Part shown: one piece after another, positions 1 to 11,190 of the stretch
How positions within the stretch are numbered: position 1 is the first letter of the stretch
How the letters are laid out: every line of letters starts with the position of its first letter
Source: Diphasiastrum complanatum
Lineage: Eukaryota > Streptophyta > Lycopodiopsida > Lycopodiales > Lycopodiaceae
DNA: 58,881 bases
NCBI GenBank assembly: GCA_029204225.1
Contig: MU833261.1
Span: 1 to 58,881 of the forward strand
Direction: 5' to 3'
Position numbers and translations under genes: made by a program
Notes under the pieces: generated by a model
Told to the model about the DNA's origin: nothing
What the model saw: the letters and a program-made list of their open reading frames with translations, nothing else
Database searches by the model: none

Positions 1-405
1 CTTTCAAGAGATCTTTGACAAGATCTAATTCTCCTCTTGTCCTTATACACTTGGATGTCCATTCATTTGCACATGAATCTAATGGTGGAGCTCTTATGTA
101 TGTCACTTTCATTGATGATAGATCAAGATACTCTTGGCTTTACCAATGGAGGGGAGTACATCTCCAATAGAATGAAAGAGTTTTGTGGAACTAATGACAT
201 TAGGAGAGAGTTTACATGCACATACACTCCACAAAAAAATGGAGTAGCTGAGAGGAAGAATAGGACACTATGTGAGTGTGCTAAAGCCTTGAGATTAGAT
301 GCATCTCTTCCTATTGAATTTAGGGAGAAGCATTTTATGTGCAAACTTTCTATGCAATGCACCATAAATCTTGAAGAGAGAAGATATCAACATGTGCATC
401 TTGTG
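1..405 (+). pseudogene. Ty1/copia integrase core fragment
   Basis: This is the remains of a copia integrase, which would insert element cDNA into the genome. It starts inside the core with LIHLDVH (first catalytic Asp), then VTFIDDRSRYSW, then jumps frame and loses about 50 residues. It resumes at NGGEYISN, where the usual Asp before NGGEY is missing, followed by YTPQKNGVAERKN with the catalytic Glu, and CECAKALRLDASLP. A second frameshift follows near 330. The sequence is closest to the family of the plus-strand element at 38,086-42,577. It is cut at the window edge and ends at about 405 against a minus-strand copia fragment. It is not functional. Confidence 0.8.
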
Positions 406-407
406 TG

Positions 408-1366
408 ATCATCCTCCTTTGAAAGCTTGGATACATAAGCAGCATCAAGAGATTTTGCTCTCTCTCTCTCTTGGATCCAATTTGTAGATGCCTTCATATC
501 TTGATCAATGAGCAAGGATCTCATCATCCTTCTTGATCACACAATTGTCAATATGGAAATTGACATCAAGGCCACCATCAAGTAATTGGACAAGACTTAA
601 AAGATTCTTTGTAAGCTTGGGAACAAAAGAACCTTGTGAAGAGATAGAACTTTTGATAATGTAAGCTTCAAGGGAATAGTCCCTACTCCTTCAATTTCGC
701 ACTCTTCATCACTTGCAATATATATGGACTTCTTGATTACTTCATAAGGCATAGATGAGAAGGAATCATTGGAGCTAGACATATGAGATGATGCTCCAAT
801 ATCAATATACCAAGAATCATCTTTCTTGAAGGTGGAAGAGGAGAAGCTTGATGCCATAGGTGAGCATTCTCCATCACTTGCAATAAAGTTTTTTTTTTCT
901 CATGAGAGATGTTGGCTTGCTTGAATTGGTTCTTCTTGAAGCAATTGGTGGCATAGTGACCTTTCTTTCCACGAAAGAAGCACTTAACATTTTTTTTTTC
1001 TTCTTGAAGTAGAAACACAGGAGGTATTCTCCTCCTTCATCTTGGTCTTTGCTTTGGCCTTAGAGAAGTGTTGGTGTTGCTTTTTGCTCCTCTCTTTGTG
1101 CTTGGTAAATAAAACTTTGTCATCACCATTATGATTGAGTGACAATTTGTCCATACTTAATAGCTTGTTCTCATGCCTTGATTCTTCAGCTATTAGCACT
1201 CCTTGCAAAACCTCCAAGGTTGGTAGCTCCTCCTTGATAGCATAGGATTGAACAAGATTCTCATATTCATCATTCAAGCCATTGAGTATGACTTGGAGTA
1301 GCTCACTTTGTTTGATGGAATCTCCAATACAGGCAAACTCCCTATGAATATCTTGTGAAGAATTTT
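408..1366 (-). pseudogene. Ty1/copia gag-protease fragment
   Basis: Minus-strand relic read from about 1,366 down to about 408. The gag capsid C-terminal half (REFACIGDSIKQSELLQ, then YENLVQSYAIKEELP) is followed by a Lys-rich stretch and a zinc knuckle CFFRGKKGHYATNC, whose second Cys has become Arg. The protease follows with IDIGASSHM, where the family has DSGASSHM, so Ser has become Ile beside the catalytic Asp. After it come frameshifted remains of the linker before integrase (KNLLSLVQLLDGGLDV). Frame changes occur near 1,000 and 740. It is very similar to the gag-protease at 39,142-40,335. The 5' half of gag is missing and the fragment is dead. Confidence 0.82.
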
Positions 1367-1437
1367 AGATCATTGAAGATCCAATCCATGTCCCTGATCT
1401 CTGGTTACAAAAAGGAGCAAACCAACAATCCTGCCAA

Positions 1438-1992
1438 TGTAAAAAAATCAGCACTACATACAAAATGAGATGTAAACTCTAAGAGATACTAATCAAACAT
1501 GAACCAAAACATTAAAATATAGTTTTTGTCTATACAATTATAGTACCCTATTGTATTTCACACGTGTGGAACCGAAAATAGCAATAAATGGTCATTCTAC
1601 ACATAGAATTGCAAGATAACATCATGAGAGCCAATGAGTAGTAGAACCCAAAGAGGACCATGTATAATGATGAAATGAGAGAGAGAAGAGAGAAGATCCC
1701 TTTCTCCACATGTTACAAGCTTTTATAGCAGGTCCAAACCCTATTTGGCTACTTGGCTTTCCCTCCAAAATGCTAACCCTACTATTTTTGGGTCTAGATT
1801 CAATGTACCCAAAGTTCAAATTTGAATCTCTCTCAAACTCGACTACCAACTTTTCCACACTTTCAAAAAGTGTTTATTGAATGTATTTTAACTAATATAA
1901 CTTCAAAAAGTTTATCTCTAAGTCTAAACTGAGTTTTGGCCTCATATTGACAATTTACCAAAATATGACTAAACTTGTTGAAATCTCTCACA
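1438..1992 (-). repeat. 3' LTR of decayed copia element C
   Basis: On the minus strand this 555-bp stretch starts with TGTGAGAGATTTC and ends with TTTTTTACA, giving the TG...CA ends of an LTR. A purine run (GAAGAAGGAG, 1,993-2,002) lies directly before it, as a polypurine tract does before a 3' LTR. It contains a CACACGTGTG palindrome at 1,559-1,568. No second copy is visible near the 5' end of element C (about 11,161), so the assignment rests on the ends, the PPT and its position. Confidence 0.55.
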
Positions 1993-2002
1993 CTCCTTCT
2001 TC
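1993..2002 (-). other. Polypurine tract of element C
   Basis: GAAGAAGGAG on the minus strand abuts the TG start of the LTR at 1,992. This is the expected site for plus-strand DNA priming in an LTR retrotransposon. Confidence 0.45.
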
Positions 2003-2149
2003 AACTAGTTTTGGCATAGTTTTAACCATACTACTTTGATCCAACTTTAGAATTATCTCCATCATAAGTATAGATCTCCTTCTAAGGTTCTGTATCTTTC
2101 ATAATTGATATAGAGAATAGTGTCCAAATTGGATGCTTCACTATTTCTT

Positions 2150-3245
2150 ACATCAATTTTACACATCAAGATATAACTAGAACATTTGAAGAACCAAATA
2201 GAATGTGAATAAATTGATTCCTCCATGTTTCAAACTTTGAACTCTCTGGAAAATCAAAGCAACCTGTGAGTGATGACCATTTGCTTGCTTGTCTCCTCCA
2301 ACTTTGTCCTTTCTTGATATGTCTCCACCATAAAACTCCATGAATGAGCCTCCATCTCCATCTTGCCACAAGATATCATCAACACTTGATGACTTGGCCA
2401 TGAATGAGTGACATAATGAACTTCTAATAGCTTCATTTCCATTAGCAAAACCTGCCAAGAATGCTAATACAACTCCAACAATAAGATATTGCAAGACAAT
2501 GTAGCTAGTTTGTCCATATCTTGACAATTTGTACACATCCACATGAAATTGCTCAACATGAGATAGAACAAGTAAAGTAAACGTGAACAACACTTCCTTG
2601 CTGCTCCTTTGACCTTACTTGAGTTTTCAAACACCTTAAAAAATAGATCCATAACGTCTTTGCCAAATAGCCTTCCTTTGATGCTCTTGACTAGCTCCAA
2701 ATTGTCACCTTTCCTTTTGTGTTGTTGAAGCCCTTTGAGACCAACCTCTTGATCTTCCTCTTGACCATCAAAGTCATTGAAAAAACTTTGTTATTCAAAT
2801 CCATTACTTGATTTTCCAGCATGAAAACCATGAGAACCAATATCCACTTGCATAGCATCATCTACACAAGAAGATGAAATACTCCCTCTCAAACATATGA
2901 TCTATATCCAACAAGATCTCATCAATGGCTTGATTTCGAATTTCCACAAAGATTAGTGAAAACAATGCCATTGGTGGCACCATCATAAATCAGAAGTTAG
3001 ATTCCAAACTTTCCATTCAACATGAAGTCGAGTAGGTGACGATGAGTATCGAACCTAATAAATCGAGCTCTCTTGAGTCCATAACAAACCTCAATAAGCT
3101 CATCAATGCGATCTCCCTTGCCTCGAAGAAATTGCCTCTCAATTTGCTCCATGTAGTCTTCTCCAACCAATCTTTTGCCATCTTGATCATGAGTGATCAA
3201 TTCATAATCATGGAATCCTTTGAGTTGATGAAGAGATGTGAGATC
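2150..3245 (-). pseudogene. Degenerate copia RT/RNase H region of element C (3' part)
   Basis: Minus-strand remnant read from 3,245 downward. It is the continuation, past the insertion site of element B1, of the frame that reaches about 9,144. The first segment, to about 3,000, shows DYMEQIERQF, a basic/acidic run and CYGLKRA, in the order and spacing of YMEQPxGF and YGLKQA in copia reverse transcriptase. Then LIYDGATNGIVF sits near where YVDD should be, but the motif is lost. Farther down, KLSRYGQ and GFANGN resemble the connection/RNase H sequence (LSRYMQ, GFADAN). Frames change several times. Two short hydrophobic stretches near 2,450-2,590 look like membrane segments but fall inside this homology. 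Similarity is weak, so the identification is an inference. Confidence 0.5.
3241..3245. repeat. Target-site duplication of B1, left copy (AGATC)
   Basis: AGATC precedes the B1 LTR and is repeated exactly at 9,139-9,143 after the other LTR. A 5-bp duplication is typical for copia integrase. Confidence 0.9.
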
Positions 3246-3971
3246 TGTGAAGTTTTTAGCACGTGTGAACTTCACCACACACCATATAGGATCTTACTGA
3301 GGTGTTGTGATTGCACAAGATTGATCAAAGAACATTATGCTTGAAAAATCTAAGGCAAGAGCACAATGGCATACATCTGATGAAAAAATCTAACTCTTCA
3401 CTATGAGAAATGAATGTCAGAAATAATTCTAAGTGTTCAGTATGGGGAAAAAAGGCTGCTCTCGGGTAGAGAGAGAGAAGCATATAAAACTTGGGTAGAG
3501 AGAAAATGAGTCCAAAACACCAAAATCTCAATATTCACAATGTGGCAAAACATGCCCAGCTTTTCCTACATGAGAGAGACTCGAATTCCTACAGTGGAGT
3601 TGTATGGAAAGTCTACTTAACTGAACTAATTCACCTACCATAGATCCACATGTGTAACTGCATGCATGTATGTTCCATCACCTGCATGTCAACTCATAAA
3701 ACTGCCTAGACATGTGTAGATCACTAAAACTACTTTGCATGTTGCATGTACTGATCGCATGTGGCTTGCATGCATACAGTAAAACTTTGCATGCTATCTA
3801 AACATCTGCATGTCATCATAATTGAATCTATCTAACTCAAATTTGAGCTACACTAGAAGGATATGTGCTCAATTCACACTCCTTTTATGTACAACATGAA
3901 TTTTAGTGGAAATCACCTTGGACATGACCCAAAACTCGAGATAGGAAGATAATATTTGAATAATCTTCACA
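3246..3971 (-). repeat. B1 3' LTR
   Basis: Direct repeat of 8,413-9,138, with identical length (726 bp) and TG/CA ends. It carries many ATGCATG/CATGCA words near 3,650-3,800 and a CACGTGTG motif near the end. On the minus strand it follows the AAGGAGGAG purine tract. Confidence 0.92.
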
Positions 3972-3980
3972 CTCCTCCTT
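3972..3980 (-). other. B1 polypurine tract
   Basis: AAGGAGGAG on the minus strand directly before the 3' LTR TG start. Predicted plus-strand primer site. Confidence 0.75.
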
Positions 3981-4084
3981 AAAATTTATGTTCCTATCAA
4001 CATAGACTTCGAAATTAGGCCAATGTTAGACCTCATCTTCATAAATACATTCTTGAGTAGAGGTTTGGTGAGAAGATCTGCAAC

Positions 4085-5764
4085 ACCATCTGAAGGAAAC
4101 ATGCTCCATTGAGATCTCTCTCCCAATGACTTTTTCTCTTACAAAATAATGAGCCACTTCAATATGCTTGCTCCTTGCATGAAAGACTGGATTATTTGCA
4201 AGAGCCTAAGTAGAAATGTTATCATTCTTGATAATTGGTAAATCTTCATCTGCATAACACTTTAGTTCCAAAAGTAGCCTTTTGATCCATAAAACCTCCT
4301 TTGTTGTGGTTGTAAGGGATTTGTATTCAGCTTCACAGGATGATAAGGAAATAGTTGCCTGCTTCCTTGATAGCCAAGAAACCAAATTTCCTCCAAGAAA
4401 TATAGTGTAAACACTTGTGGATTTCCTATCCAACATGTCCCCTGCAAAATCTGAATCTGAAAAAGCAGTCAAAGTCAGATCTTCTCCTTCATAGTATAGT
4501 CCATAATCCAAGGTAGAAGATATACCTCAAGACTCTTTTAGCCAACTTCCAATGATATAACTTTGGATCCTACATGTTGACTTAGCTTATGAACACAAAA
4601 GCTTAGATCAGGCCTAGTCACTGTTAACCAAATACGTGAGCCAATAAGACTCCTATAAAGAGTGATGTCCTCAAAGGTTTTTCATCATCTTTAATAGGAA
4701 CTTTTAAAATGTGCTCCATAGGTGTATCTATGCCTTTACAGTTCTCCGTATGAAATTTCCTGCATGAAAGTGCATATCTACTTTGGCTTATAAATGCATG
4801 ACCTTTCCAAAAATCTATTCAAGGCCTAGAATATAGTGAAGAACTCATAAGTCTTGCATCTTAAACTCAGTACCAAGTGCATGCTTAGTTCCTTCAACTA
4901 AGTTCTCATTGTTTTCACAAAGAATGATATCATCTACATAGATGAGAAAAATAATTAAAAAGTTATCTACAAACTTATAATACAGAGAAAGGTCATATTT
5001 ATTTAGACAAATCCGAGTGATATGAGATAGGAATTGAGCCTTGCATACCAAGACCTTGGTCTGTTTCAGTCCATACAGACTTTTGAACAAAAGACAAACT
5101 TTTGATTCATCACCTTCCTTCACAAACCCTGGAGGCTGCTCCATATAAATCTCCTCCTCAAGGTAACCATTGAGAAATGCATTAGAAACATCAACCTGGA
5201 ACATACTCATTTGTGAAAACATGCAAGAGAGATGAGTATTCGAACTGTTACCATCTTTGCAACTAGTGTAAAGGTGTCTTCATAGTCAAGACCTTTAATC
5301 TGTGAGTAGCCTTTGGCACAAAGTCTTGCTTTATACTTATTGATAGATCCATCATGATTATACTTGATTCTGAATACCCACTTACATCCAATCACATGCA
5401 TGTTGTTTGGTGGCTCCACAAGCTCCCATGTGTTATTTGACATCAAGGCTTCAAATTCTTGGGTCATTGCTTCAACCCACTCCTTGGATTGAAAAGCTTC
5501 TTGGACATCCTTAGGCTCTTCGTCTGATATAAAAAGTGCATGATAGGAAGTTTCGCCTTCCACTTGCCTTCCTTCTTCATCATATGTGAGCCTCCTTGGC
5601 TCAGATCTTGCTCGTGTAGATCTTCTTGGTGTGGTAGCTTGAATTTGCTCTTCCTCAAGCCTCGGCCTCACCTCTTCCTGAACAACATCAAGATTGATGA
5701 TTGTAGATCTTGCATGAGTCTCCTTGATCTGTGCATCAATCCAAGTTAAACTTCTGATCTTCAC
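4085..5764 (-). pseudogene. B1 reverse transcriptase and RNase H (broken)
   Basis: The minus-strand C-terminal half of pol copies element RNA into DNA and removes the RNA strand. From 5,764 downward: the integrase-RT linker (TPRRSTRARSEPRRLTYDEE), the RT start ([32 protein letters not shown]), then a frameshift near 5,215 into [24 protein letters not shown] (an RT Asp), LYGLKQ and IYVDDIIL, the active site. After a gap and frame change, the RNase H segment at 4,206-4,511 has AFSDSDFAGD and SSCEAEYKSL, then KNDN. The expected end (ANNPVFHARSKHIEVAH) is only readable with a frame change below 4,206. Catalytic residues survive but the frame does not. Confidence 0.88.
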
Positions 5765-6700
5765 GAAAGATCACATCTCTACTAACAACATTTTTGTCAG
5801 GTAGAGGGAAAATAAATCTTGTATGCTTTTTAAGTGGATGCATATCCTACAAAAATTCCTTTTAACTACACTAGGATCTTCCTTCTTCCTAGTTTCTAGA
5901 GGCACAGCACAAAGCATAGACAGCCAAAAATCCTAAGATGATCCACCTTAGGCTTTTTCTTATACAACATCTCAATGGTTGTCTTTCCTCCTATTGCAAG
6001 ATTTGGAAGCCTATTACAAAGATAGGTTGCACATGCAACTGCCTCTCCCCAAAATTCTTTAGGCAGAGAAGCTTCTAGCCTAATGGCTTTTGCACATTCA
6101 CACAAAAGTTCTATTTTTTCTCTCAGCAACACCATTTTGCTGAGGAGTATATAAACAAGAAAACTCTCTTTGGATACCCTCTTCTCTCACAAAAGGTCTT
6201 TAAACTTATTGGAAGTGTATTCTCCTCCACTATCACTTCTTAAAGCTTTTAACTTGAAGGAAACTGCTGCTCTACATATGCTTTGAAAGTAAGAAAAACA
6301 TCATAGACCATGGCTTTTGAAGAAAGCATATAGATCCAAGAATATCTTTGTATAATCATCTACAAAAGAGGACAAAGCAGTTGGCTCCTCCTTTGCTCTT
6401 AGTTGATGAGAAATGAACACAGAGTGTACAAGTTCAAATGGTTGCTGTGTCTTGATACTCGATCTAGGAAAAGGCCTTCTGTGTGACTTTGCCAGCACAC
6501 AAGCTTCACAAGGTAGAAGCTCCTTTGAACAGTGGTCTTTGGTAGACCAACAACTTTTCCTTCTTTGACCATTGCATGGCTTTGAAATTGGGATGACCCA
6601 ATCTCTTGTGCCACAAATCCTCCTATAGAACCTTGGTCTCATAAGCAATATCTGAAATGTTAGCACTCTCCCTAGAATCTAGTTTGTACAACTTCCCAAT
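5765..6700 (-). pseudogene. B1 integrase (broken)
   Basis: The minus-strand integrase remnant includes the zinc-binding N-terminus (LCHKR region near 6,600, CEACVLAKSHRRPFPRSS), the core start (LVHSVFISHQ, where the family has SDVH, so the first catalytic Asp is lost) and FVDDYTKIF. A frameshifted middle follows, then NGVAER near 6,130 with a one-base insertion in a T run just after the Glu. The last part is FWGEAVACATYLCNRLPNLAIGG and PKVDHLRIFGC. The same region is uninterrupted in copy G at 43,205-44,031, which shows where B1 broke. Confidence 0.85.
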
Positions 6701-7654
6701 TATAGATCCTATAGCAATAACTTCATTTTCTCTTGAGATTATACACTTGTCAACTTGAAACTTGACGATCCAATCCACTATCAAACAATTTGTCCTACAC
6801 TAATGAGATTCTTGGTCAATCTAGGTACATACAGTACATCATGTAAGCAAATTATTTTTGATGATGATACATGCAATGGAATACTACCTATTCCTTCAAT
6901 TCTACACTCTACACATTAGCAGTATAGATTGATCTTTTTGCACCTAGATATGGCATGAGATTAGTGAAAGAGTTCTTAGAACTAGACATATGAGAACTAG
7001 CCCGACTTGTCTTTTGATGGAAGAATGCTTTGTCATCTCCACCATCTTTCAATGAAAGTCTGTTGATCCTCAGCATCTTGTTCTCTTGCCTGCTTTCTTC
7101 AGCAATGAGAACACCTTGTAGTGTCTCCAAGGATGGAAGATCCTCCCTGATAGCATAAGTCTGCACAATATTGTCATACTCATCTCTAAGTCCATTTAGG
7201 ACTACTTGAACAAGTTCAGTGTTCTTAAGAACATCACTAATACGAGCTAACTCTTGATGAAGATCCTTAACTCTCATGACATATGATGAAGCACTCTCAT
7301 GTACTCTCTGATAACTTAGAAATATTTGGTTTCTAAGTGTAAGCAATCTAGAAGTATTTTTGATTTCATAGATTGTTTTTAGAGTATCCCAAGCTTCCTT
7401 GGCAGTGGTGCATGTACTGATCTCTCTTAGCACTTCATTAGTAACATTCATTCTTATAAAATGAAGGACAATTCTGGTTCTTTTGTGGAATGCTGCAGCT
7501 TCATTAGGTGCAGTAGGTTCTTCTTCAGCTCCACTCACATATCCATTACATCTTGTAGAATCAGTAATGATTCCATTCTGATCTTCCACATTGTATAATT
7601 GGAAGATGTTAATATATCACTGTGCTCTAAGAAATGTGAACCAGATGAAGACAT
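6701..7654 (-). pseudogene. B1 gag with deleted zinc knuckle and protease active site
   Basis: Capsid gene on the minus strand. The probable start codon is at 7,654 (MSSSGSHFL, then SNYTMWKIRMESLL). A frameshift near 7,570 leads into the long frame 7,589-6,909 with the UBN2-type gag core (VLREISTCTTAKEAWDTL, NQIFLSYQ, LNGLRDEYDN, YAIREDLPSLE). At about residue 195 of that frame the sequence jumps from KAFFHQKT straight to SRASSHMSSSKNSF. The CCHC knuckle and the DSG of the protease are therefore deleted. The linker to integrase below 6,909 is frameshifted. Confidence 0.87.
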
Positions 7655-8400
7655 CTTCTTGGTGAGAAATTCTAGTAATGATAAAAAATGGAGCTGAAAG
7701 GATGCTGTTTGCTATCTCAATCTAGGATCTAATAGAAATGTTGATTCACCCTATGAAATCTAGCAACAGATGTGAGAACAAATTCTCAGTACAAAAAATC
7801 AATCTATCTTGAATTTGGATCTTGCTTCAGTCACAAAAGAAGAAGCACATGCAAGCAAGACTCCCACGAGTTTCAAAGTACTGATAAACTCTCTAGGACT
7901 TAATTTCAACTCAAACACAGTAATATGTGTGAAATGAAAAGTCTAAGACCTCAAAACACTCACTTCTATCCAATTCTACTTGATTGACAGTGAAAGTTGA
8001 TGAAAAAGGTGAATAAGACAGATGTGTGCTCACTTTGGCATATCCCACGAGTTGAGTACCCTCTCAGACTCTCTGATTGCCTAAAACTCTTCTAAAAACA
8101 AATCAGATTGACCTAAAAACAAGAGCAACACATTCTACTCTTCAATACCTATCCAACAAGCTATAGAACATCAAATTTGGATCATTCCTTGAGAAGTAGC
8201 ACTCATTAATGAGGGCTGATTTCACACATGTGAGCTCTCTGTCCGTCTCCGCTGGATCAGATCAGCCTTGATTTGATCCACTTATGGTCCACAGATTGCT
8301 TGTTTCTCAACGAGTTTGAATCCCTCTCCAAAATTCGAGTTCTTGCAAGCAAAGACATTGATGATCTGATGTATACACCCTCACCTCTTCAAAGCATGAA
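7655..8400 (-). other. B1 untranslated leader
   Basis: About 750 bp between PBS and gag with no coding signal. This is the usual place for copia packaging signals, but none can be named. It contains TTCACACATGTGAG at 8,221-8,234. Confidence 0.5.
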
Positions 8401-8412
8401 GCTCTGATACCA
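8401..8412 (-). other. B1 primer-binding site (initiator Met-tRNA)
   Basis: Minus strand reads TGGTATCAGAGC, complementary to the 3' end of plant initiator Met-tRNA, and lies directly next to the 5' LTR end at 8,413. Confidence 0.9.
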
Positions 8413-9138
8413 TGTGAAGTTTTTAGCAGTGTGAACTTCACCACACACCCTACAAAATCTTACTGAGATGTTTTGCACAAGATTGATCAAAGAACAGTAT
8501 GCTTGAAAAATCTAAGGCAAGAGCACAATGGCATACATCTGATGAAAAAATCTAACTCTTCACTATGAGAAATGAATGTCAGAAAAAAATTCTAAGTGTT
8601 CAGTATGGAAAAAAGAGGCTGGTCTGGGGTAGAGAGAGAAAATCAAGCATAGAAAACTCGGGTAGAAAGAGAGTGAGTCCAAAACACCAAAATCTCAATA
8701 TTCACAATGTGGCAAAACATGCCCAGCTTTTCCTACATGAGAGAGACTCAAATTTCTACAGTGGAGTTGCATGGAAAGTCCACTTAACTGAACTAATTCA
8801 CCTACCATAGATCCACATGTGTAACTACATGCATGTATGTTGCATGTACTGCATGTCAACTCATAAAACTACCTAGATATGTGTAGGTCACTGAAACTAC
8901 TTTGCATGTTGCATGCACTGATTGCATGTGGCTTGCATGCATACAATAAAACTTTGCATGCTATCTAAACATCTGCATGTCATCATAATTGAATCTATCT
9001 AACTCAAATATGAGCTACACTAGAAGGATATGTGCTCAATTCACACTCCTTTTATGTACAACATGAATTTTAGTGGAAATCGCCATGGACATGACCCCAA
9101 ACTCGAGATAGGAAGATAATATCTTAATAATCTTCACA
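8413..9138 (-). repeat. B1 5' LTR
   Basis: Pairs with 3,246-3,971. TG/CA ends and the PBS alongside identify it as the 5' LTR on the minus strand. Confidence 0.92.
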
Positions 9139-9143
9139 AGATC
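9139..9143. repeat. Target-site duplication of B1, right copy (AGATC)
   Basis: Exact match to 3,241-3,245. It lies directly outside the TG...CA ends of the B1 LTRs. Confidence 0.9.
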
Positions 9144-9995
9144 CATGCCTTGGATCTTACCAAGAACCAATTTTCCATTGCTCTTTCCTTCATAAGACCC
9201 TCTCTTAATGATTGCATCATAAGAAGTAGAAACCTCAAAGACATTAGAATCCAAAATGATTAGTACCTTCAACATAAGGATTATTGAAGTACTCTCTTTT
9301 TTCAAACAAGAAATTCTACTCAATGATTTAGGTAATGACTCATATGATAATGATTCTTCCTCATCATTCACAATGATATCATTCAAAGTACATCCTACTT
9401 TGAACTCTTCACATACTTCTCTTCTTCTTGACTTGTGACTATCTCCCTCACCAAGTCTCATGAAAGAACCATTTGATCTACTCTCTTTATGAAGACATGT
9501 GACTCCACTTGCTTCAAAAATGACTTTCTTGGACTCATCACAAAATAATGTAGAAGAACCACCTCCTTCATGCATGCACCTAGCAACATCTTTTTCCATA
9601 TGCTCAAAGAAATCATTAACAACAATCTTTTCCAAGGAAGAACCTTCACCTCCATTGATGAAGTTAGCTCTTTCCTTACCTTTTGCATGCTTGCACTTGC
9701 CATGAAAAACCATTGAAACACCATAATTATCCTCAAGACTAGACAAGTTAGCACAAAGATGAACATCTCCAAGAATCATATTAGATCTTGACCTAGATCT
9801 TGCATAAGGAAGCTTGCTAGACTTTGCATAAGATCCACCAATCTTTTTGATGCTAAAAGGAAACTTTGGAAAGTTGAGACCAATCTCCTTTTCCATTCCA
9901 TCCTTTTTGTTAGCCATAACAAAAGCATCAAGCTTGAAAAGTCTACCTTGTCTATTGCCCCTAGCAACCAAGATTTCTTTCTTTGTAATAAACAA
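9144..9995 (-). pseudogene. Element C integrase region, open frame without catalytic motifs
   Basis: A minus-strand frame stays open for 284 codons (9,995 to 9,144) up to the B1 insertion point, and in the same frame for about 80 more codons from 3,245. It begins with NRQGRLFKLDAF, the protease-integrase linker of this family. Farther on, YAKSSKLPYARSRSRSN then GDVH, INGGE, and TLFCDESKKVIFEAS fall where integrase has its CxxC, SDVH, DNGGE and RTLCE segments, but D, D and E of the active site are not in place. The later part is Ser/Glu-rich. I read it as a strongly diverged integrase remnant. An added unrelated coding segment is the alternative. Confidence 0.45.
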
Positions 9996-11161
9996 GCATG
10001 ACCACCAAACTTTACCACTTGACCAACACTTAACAAATTCTTTGAAAGTGAAGGAATGTAAAGAACACCATCAAGCCTTGCTTTCCTATTAGTAGAATGA
10101 CAAATAGGAATTGAACCAATACCTTCAATCACACACTCACCACAATTGGCCATGTGAATTGCTTTCTTGGCTCCATCATAAGTGACCAAAGAAGTAAAGA
10201 ACTCCTTGTGACTCGTCATGTGTGAATTAGCTCCACTATCAATCCACCATGAATATTTGTCACCTTCACTTGATATTAGACTTGAAGAACACATCAAAAG
10301 AGAATCACAATCACCTAGATCCTCATCATTAGTAGTAAAGTTGATTTGCTTGCTACCTTCATCTCTTTGTTTCTTCAAACATTCATTTGCAAAATGCCCT
10401 TTGATTCCACAAGAAAAGCATTTAAACTTAGACTTATCTTTCTTTTTTCCAAAAGAAGAAGTCTCACCTTGATCTTGCCCTTTAGACCACTTGCCTTTGC
10501 CTTTGCCCTTGAACTTGCCTTTGATGAACATAGCATCCTCTTCATATTGAGATGTCGATGTACATCCACCTCCTCTTGATTGAAGCCTATACTCCTCATT
10601 CACCAAGGTCTCTTGCAAATCCACAATACTTGGCAAATTCTTTTGAATAGCAAAACTTTGAACAAGATTAGCATGATCATCCAACAAGCAATTAAGTATA
10701 ACTTGAACAAGTTCTACCTCCTTAATGCTTTCATCAATACATGCTAATTCATCATTGAATGCTTTAACTCTCAAAACAAAAGCATGAGTACTTTCTTCCT
10801 TCTTTTGAAAACTTTGAAAACTTTGAAAGATTTGCCTCCTAAGAGTAAGCACTCTTAATGTAGACTTGGATTCATAAAGCTTCTTCAAAGCTTCTCAAGC
10901 CTCCAAAGATGATGTGCACTTACGAATCTCCTTGAGAAGTTCATTGGTAACATTCATCTTAATCATGTGTAGGGCTCTTTTAGATCTCTCGTCATACCTC
11001 ACTTGATCTTTTTAAGTTGCTGGTTTGTCCTCCAAACCTACAACAATATCCAAAACATCATTCATCTCAAGAAGTGATTCCATCCTCACTTTTCACGATG
11101 AATAGTTACTTGAGGTAAGCCTATCATTGCCTTCCAGCATGAATCCACCACTTGTAGCCAT
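9960..11161 (-). pseudogene. Element C gag-protease
   Basis: Minus-strand gag starting at ATG 11,161 (MATSGGFMLEGNDRL, SSNYSS then stop). In-frame stops replace Trp at SNYSSW, KDQ and EAW positions, all explicable as G-to-A changes. From 10,888 the frame is clean: NQ-type gag core, LNCLLDDHANLVQSFAIQ, a Lys/Gly-rich tract, an intact zinc knuckle CFSCGIKGHFANEC (about 10,417-10,376) and protease WWIDSGANSHM with its catalytic Asp. A frameshift near 9,995 joins the integrase region. It would package element RNA and cut the polyprotein, but the N-terminal stops make it inactive. Confidence 0.85.
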
Positions 11162-11190
11162 GTTGCAATGACCCGATCTTCTTCTTTCAA

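Larger units (their letters stand above)
3246..9138 (-). mobile_element. Ty1/copia element B1 (full structure, dead coding region)
   Basis: A 5,893-bp element with two 726-bp LTRs, PPT at the 3' LTR, a perfect 12-nt iMet-type PBS beside the 5' LTR, and a perfect AGATC target duplication. The coding region has gag, integrase, RT and RNase H in copia order but with frameshifts and deletions. The LTRs differ by several percent by eye, including small indels, so it is older than the intact element at 27,299. It sits inside element C. A second, deleted copy of the same family lies on the plus strand at 43,110-45,929. Confidence 0.92.
1438..11161 (-). mobile_element. Old Ty1/copia element C (interrupted by B1)
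   Basis: Gag start at 11,161, knuckle, protease, weak integrase/RT/RNase H remains, PPT and 3' LTR lie in order on the minus strand once the 5.9-kb B1 element is set aside. About 3.3 kb of internal sequence remains, against 4.8 kb in the intact element of this window, so internal deletions are likely. The 5' LTR and PBS are absent. The gag start abuts an unrelated gypsy fragment at 11,191. Confidence 0.6.

Noticed and set aside
2177-2593. Minus-strand ORF with hydrophobic segments, considered as an env-like membrane protein
   Set aside because: Its order of landmarks (LSRYGQ, GFANGN) fits the connection/RNase H part of decayed copia C, and no signal or fusion peptide pattern is clear.
9256-9705. 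Plus-strand ORFs opposite element C
   Set aside because: Shadows of the minus-strand frame; no independent motif.
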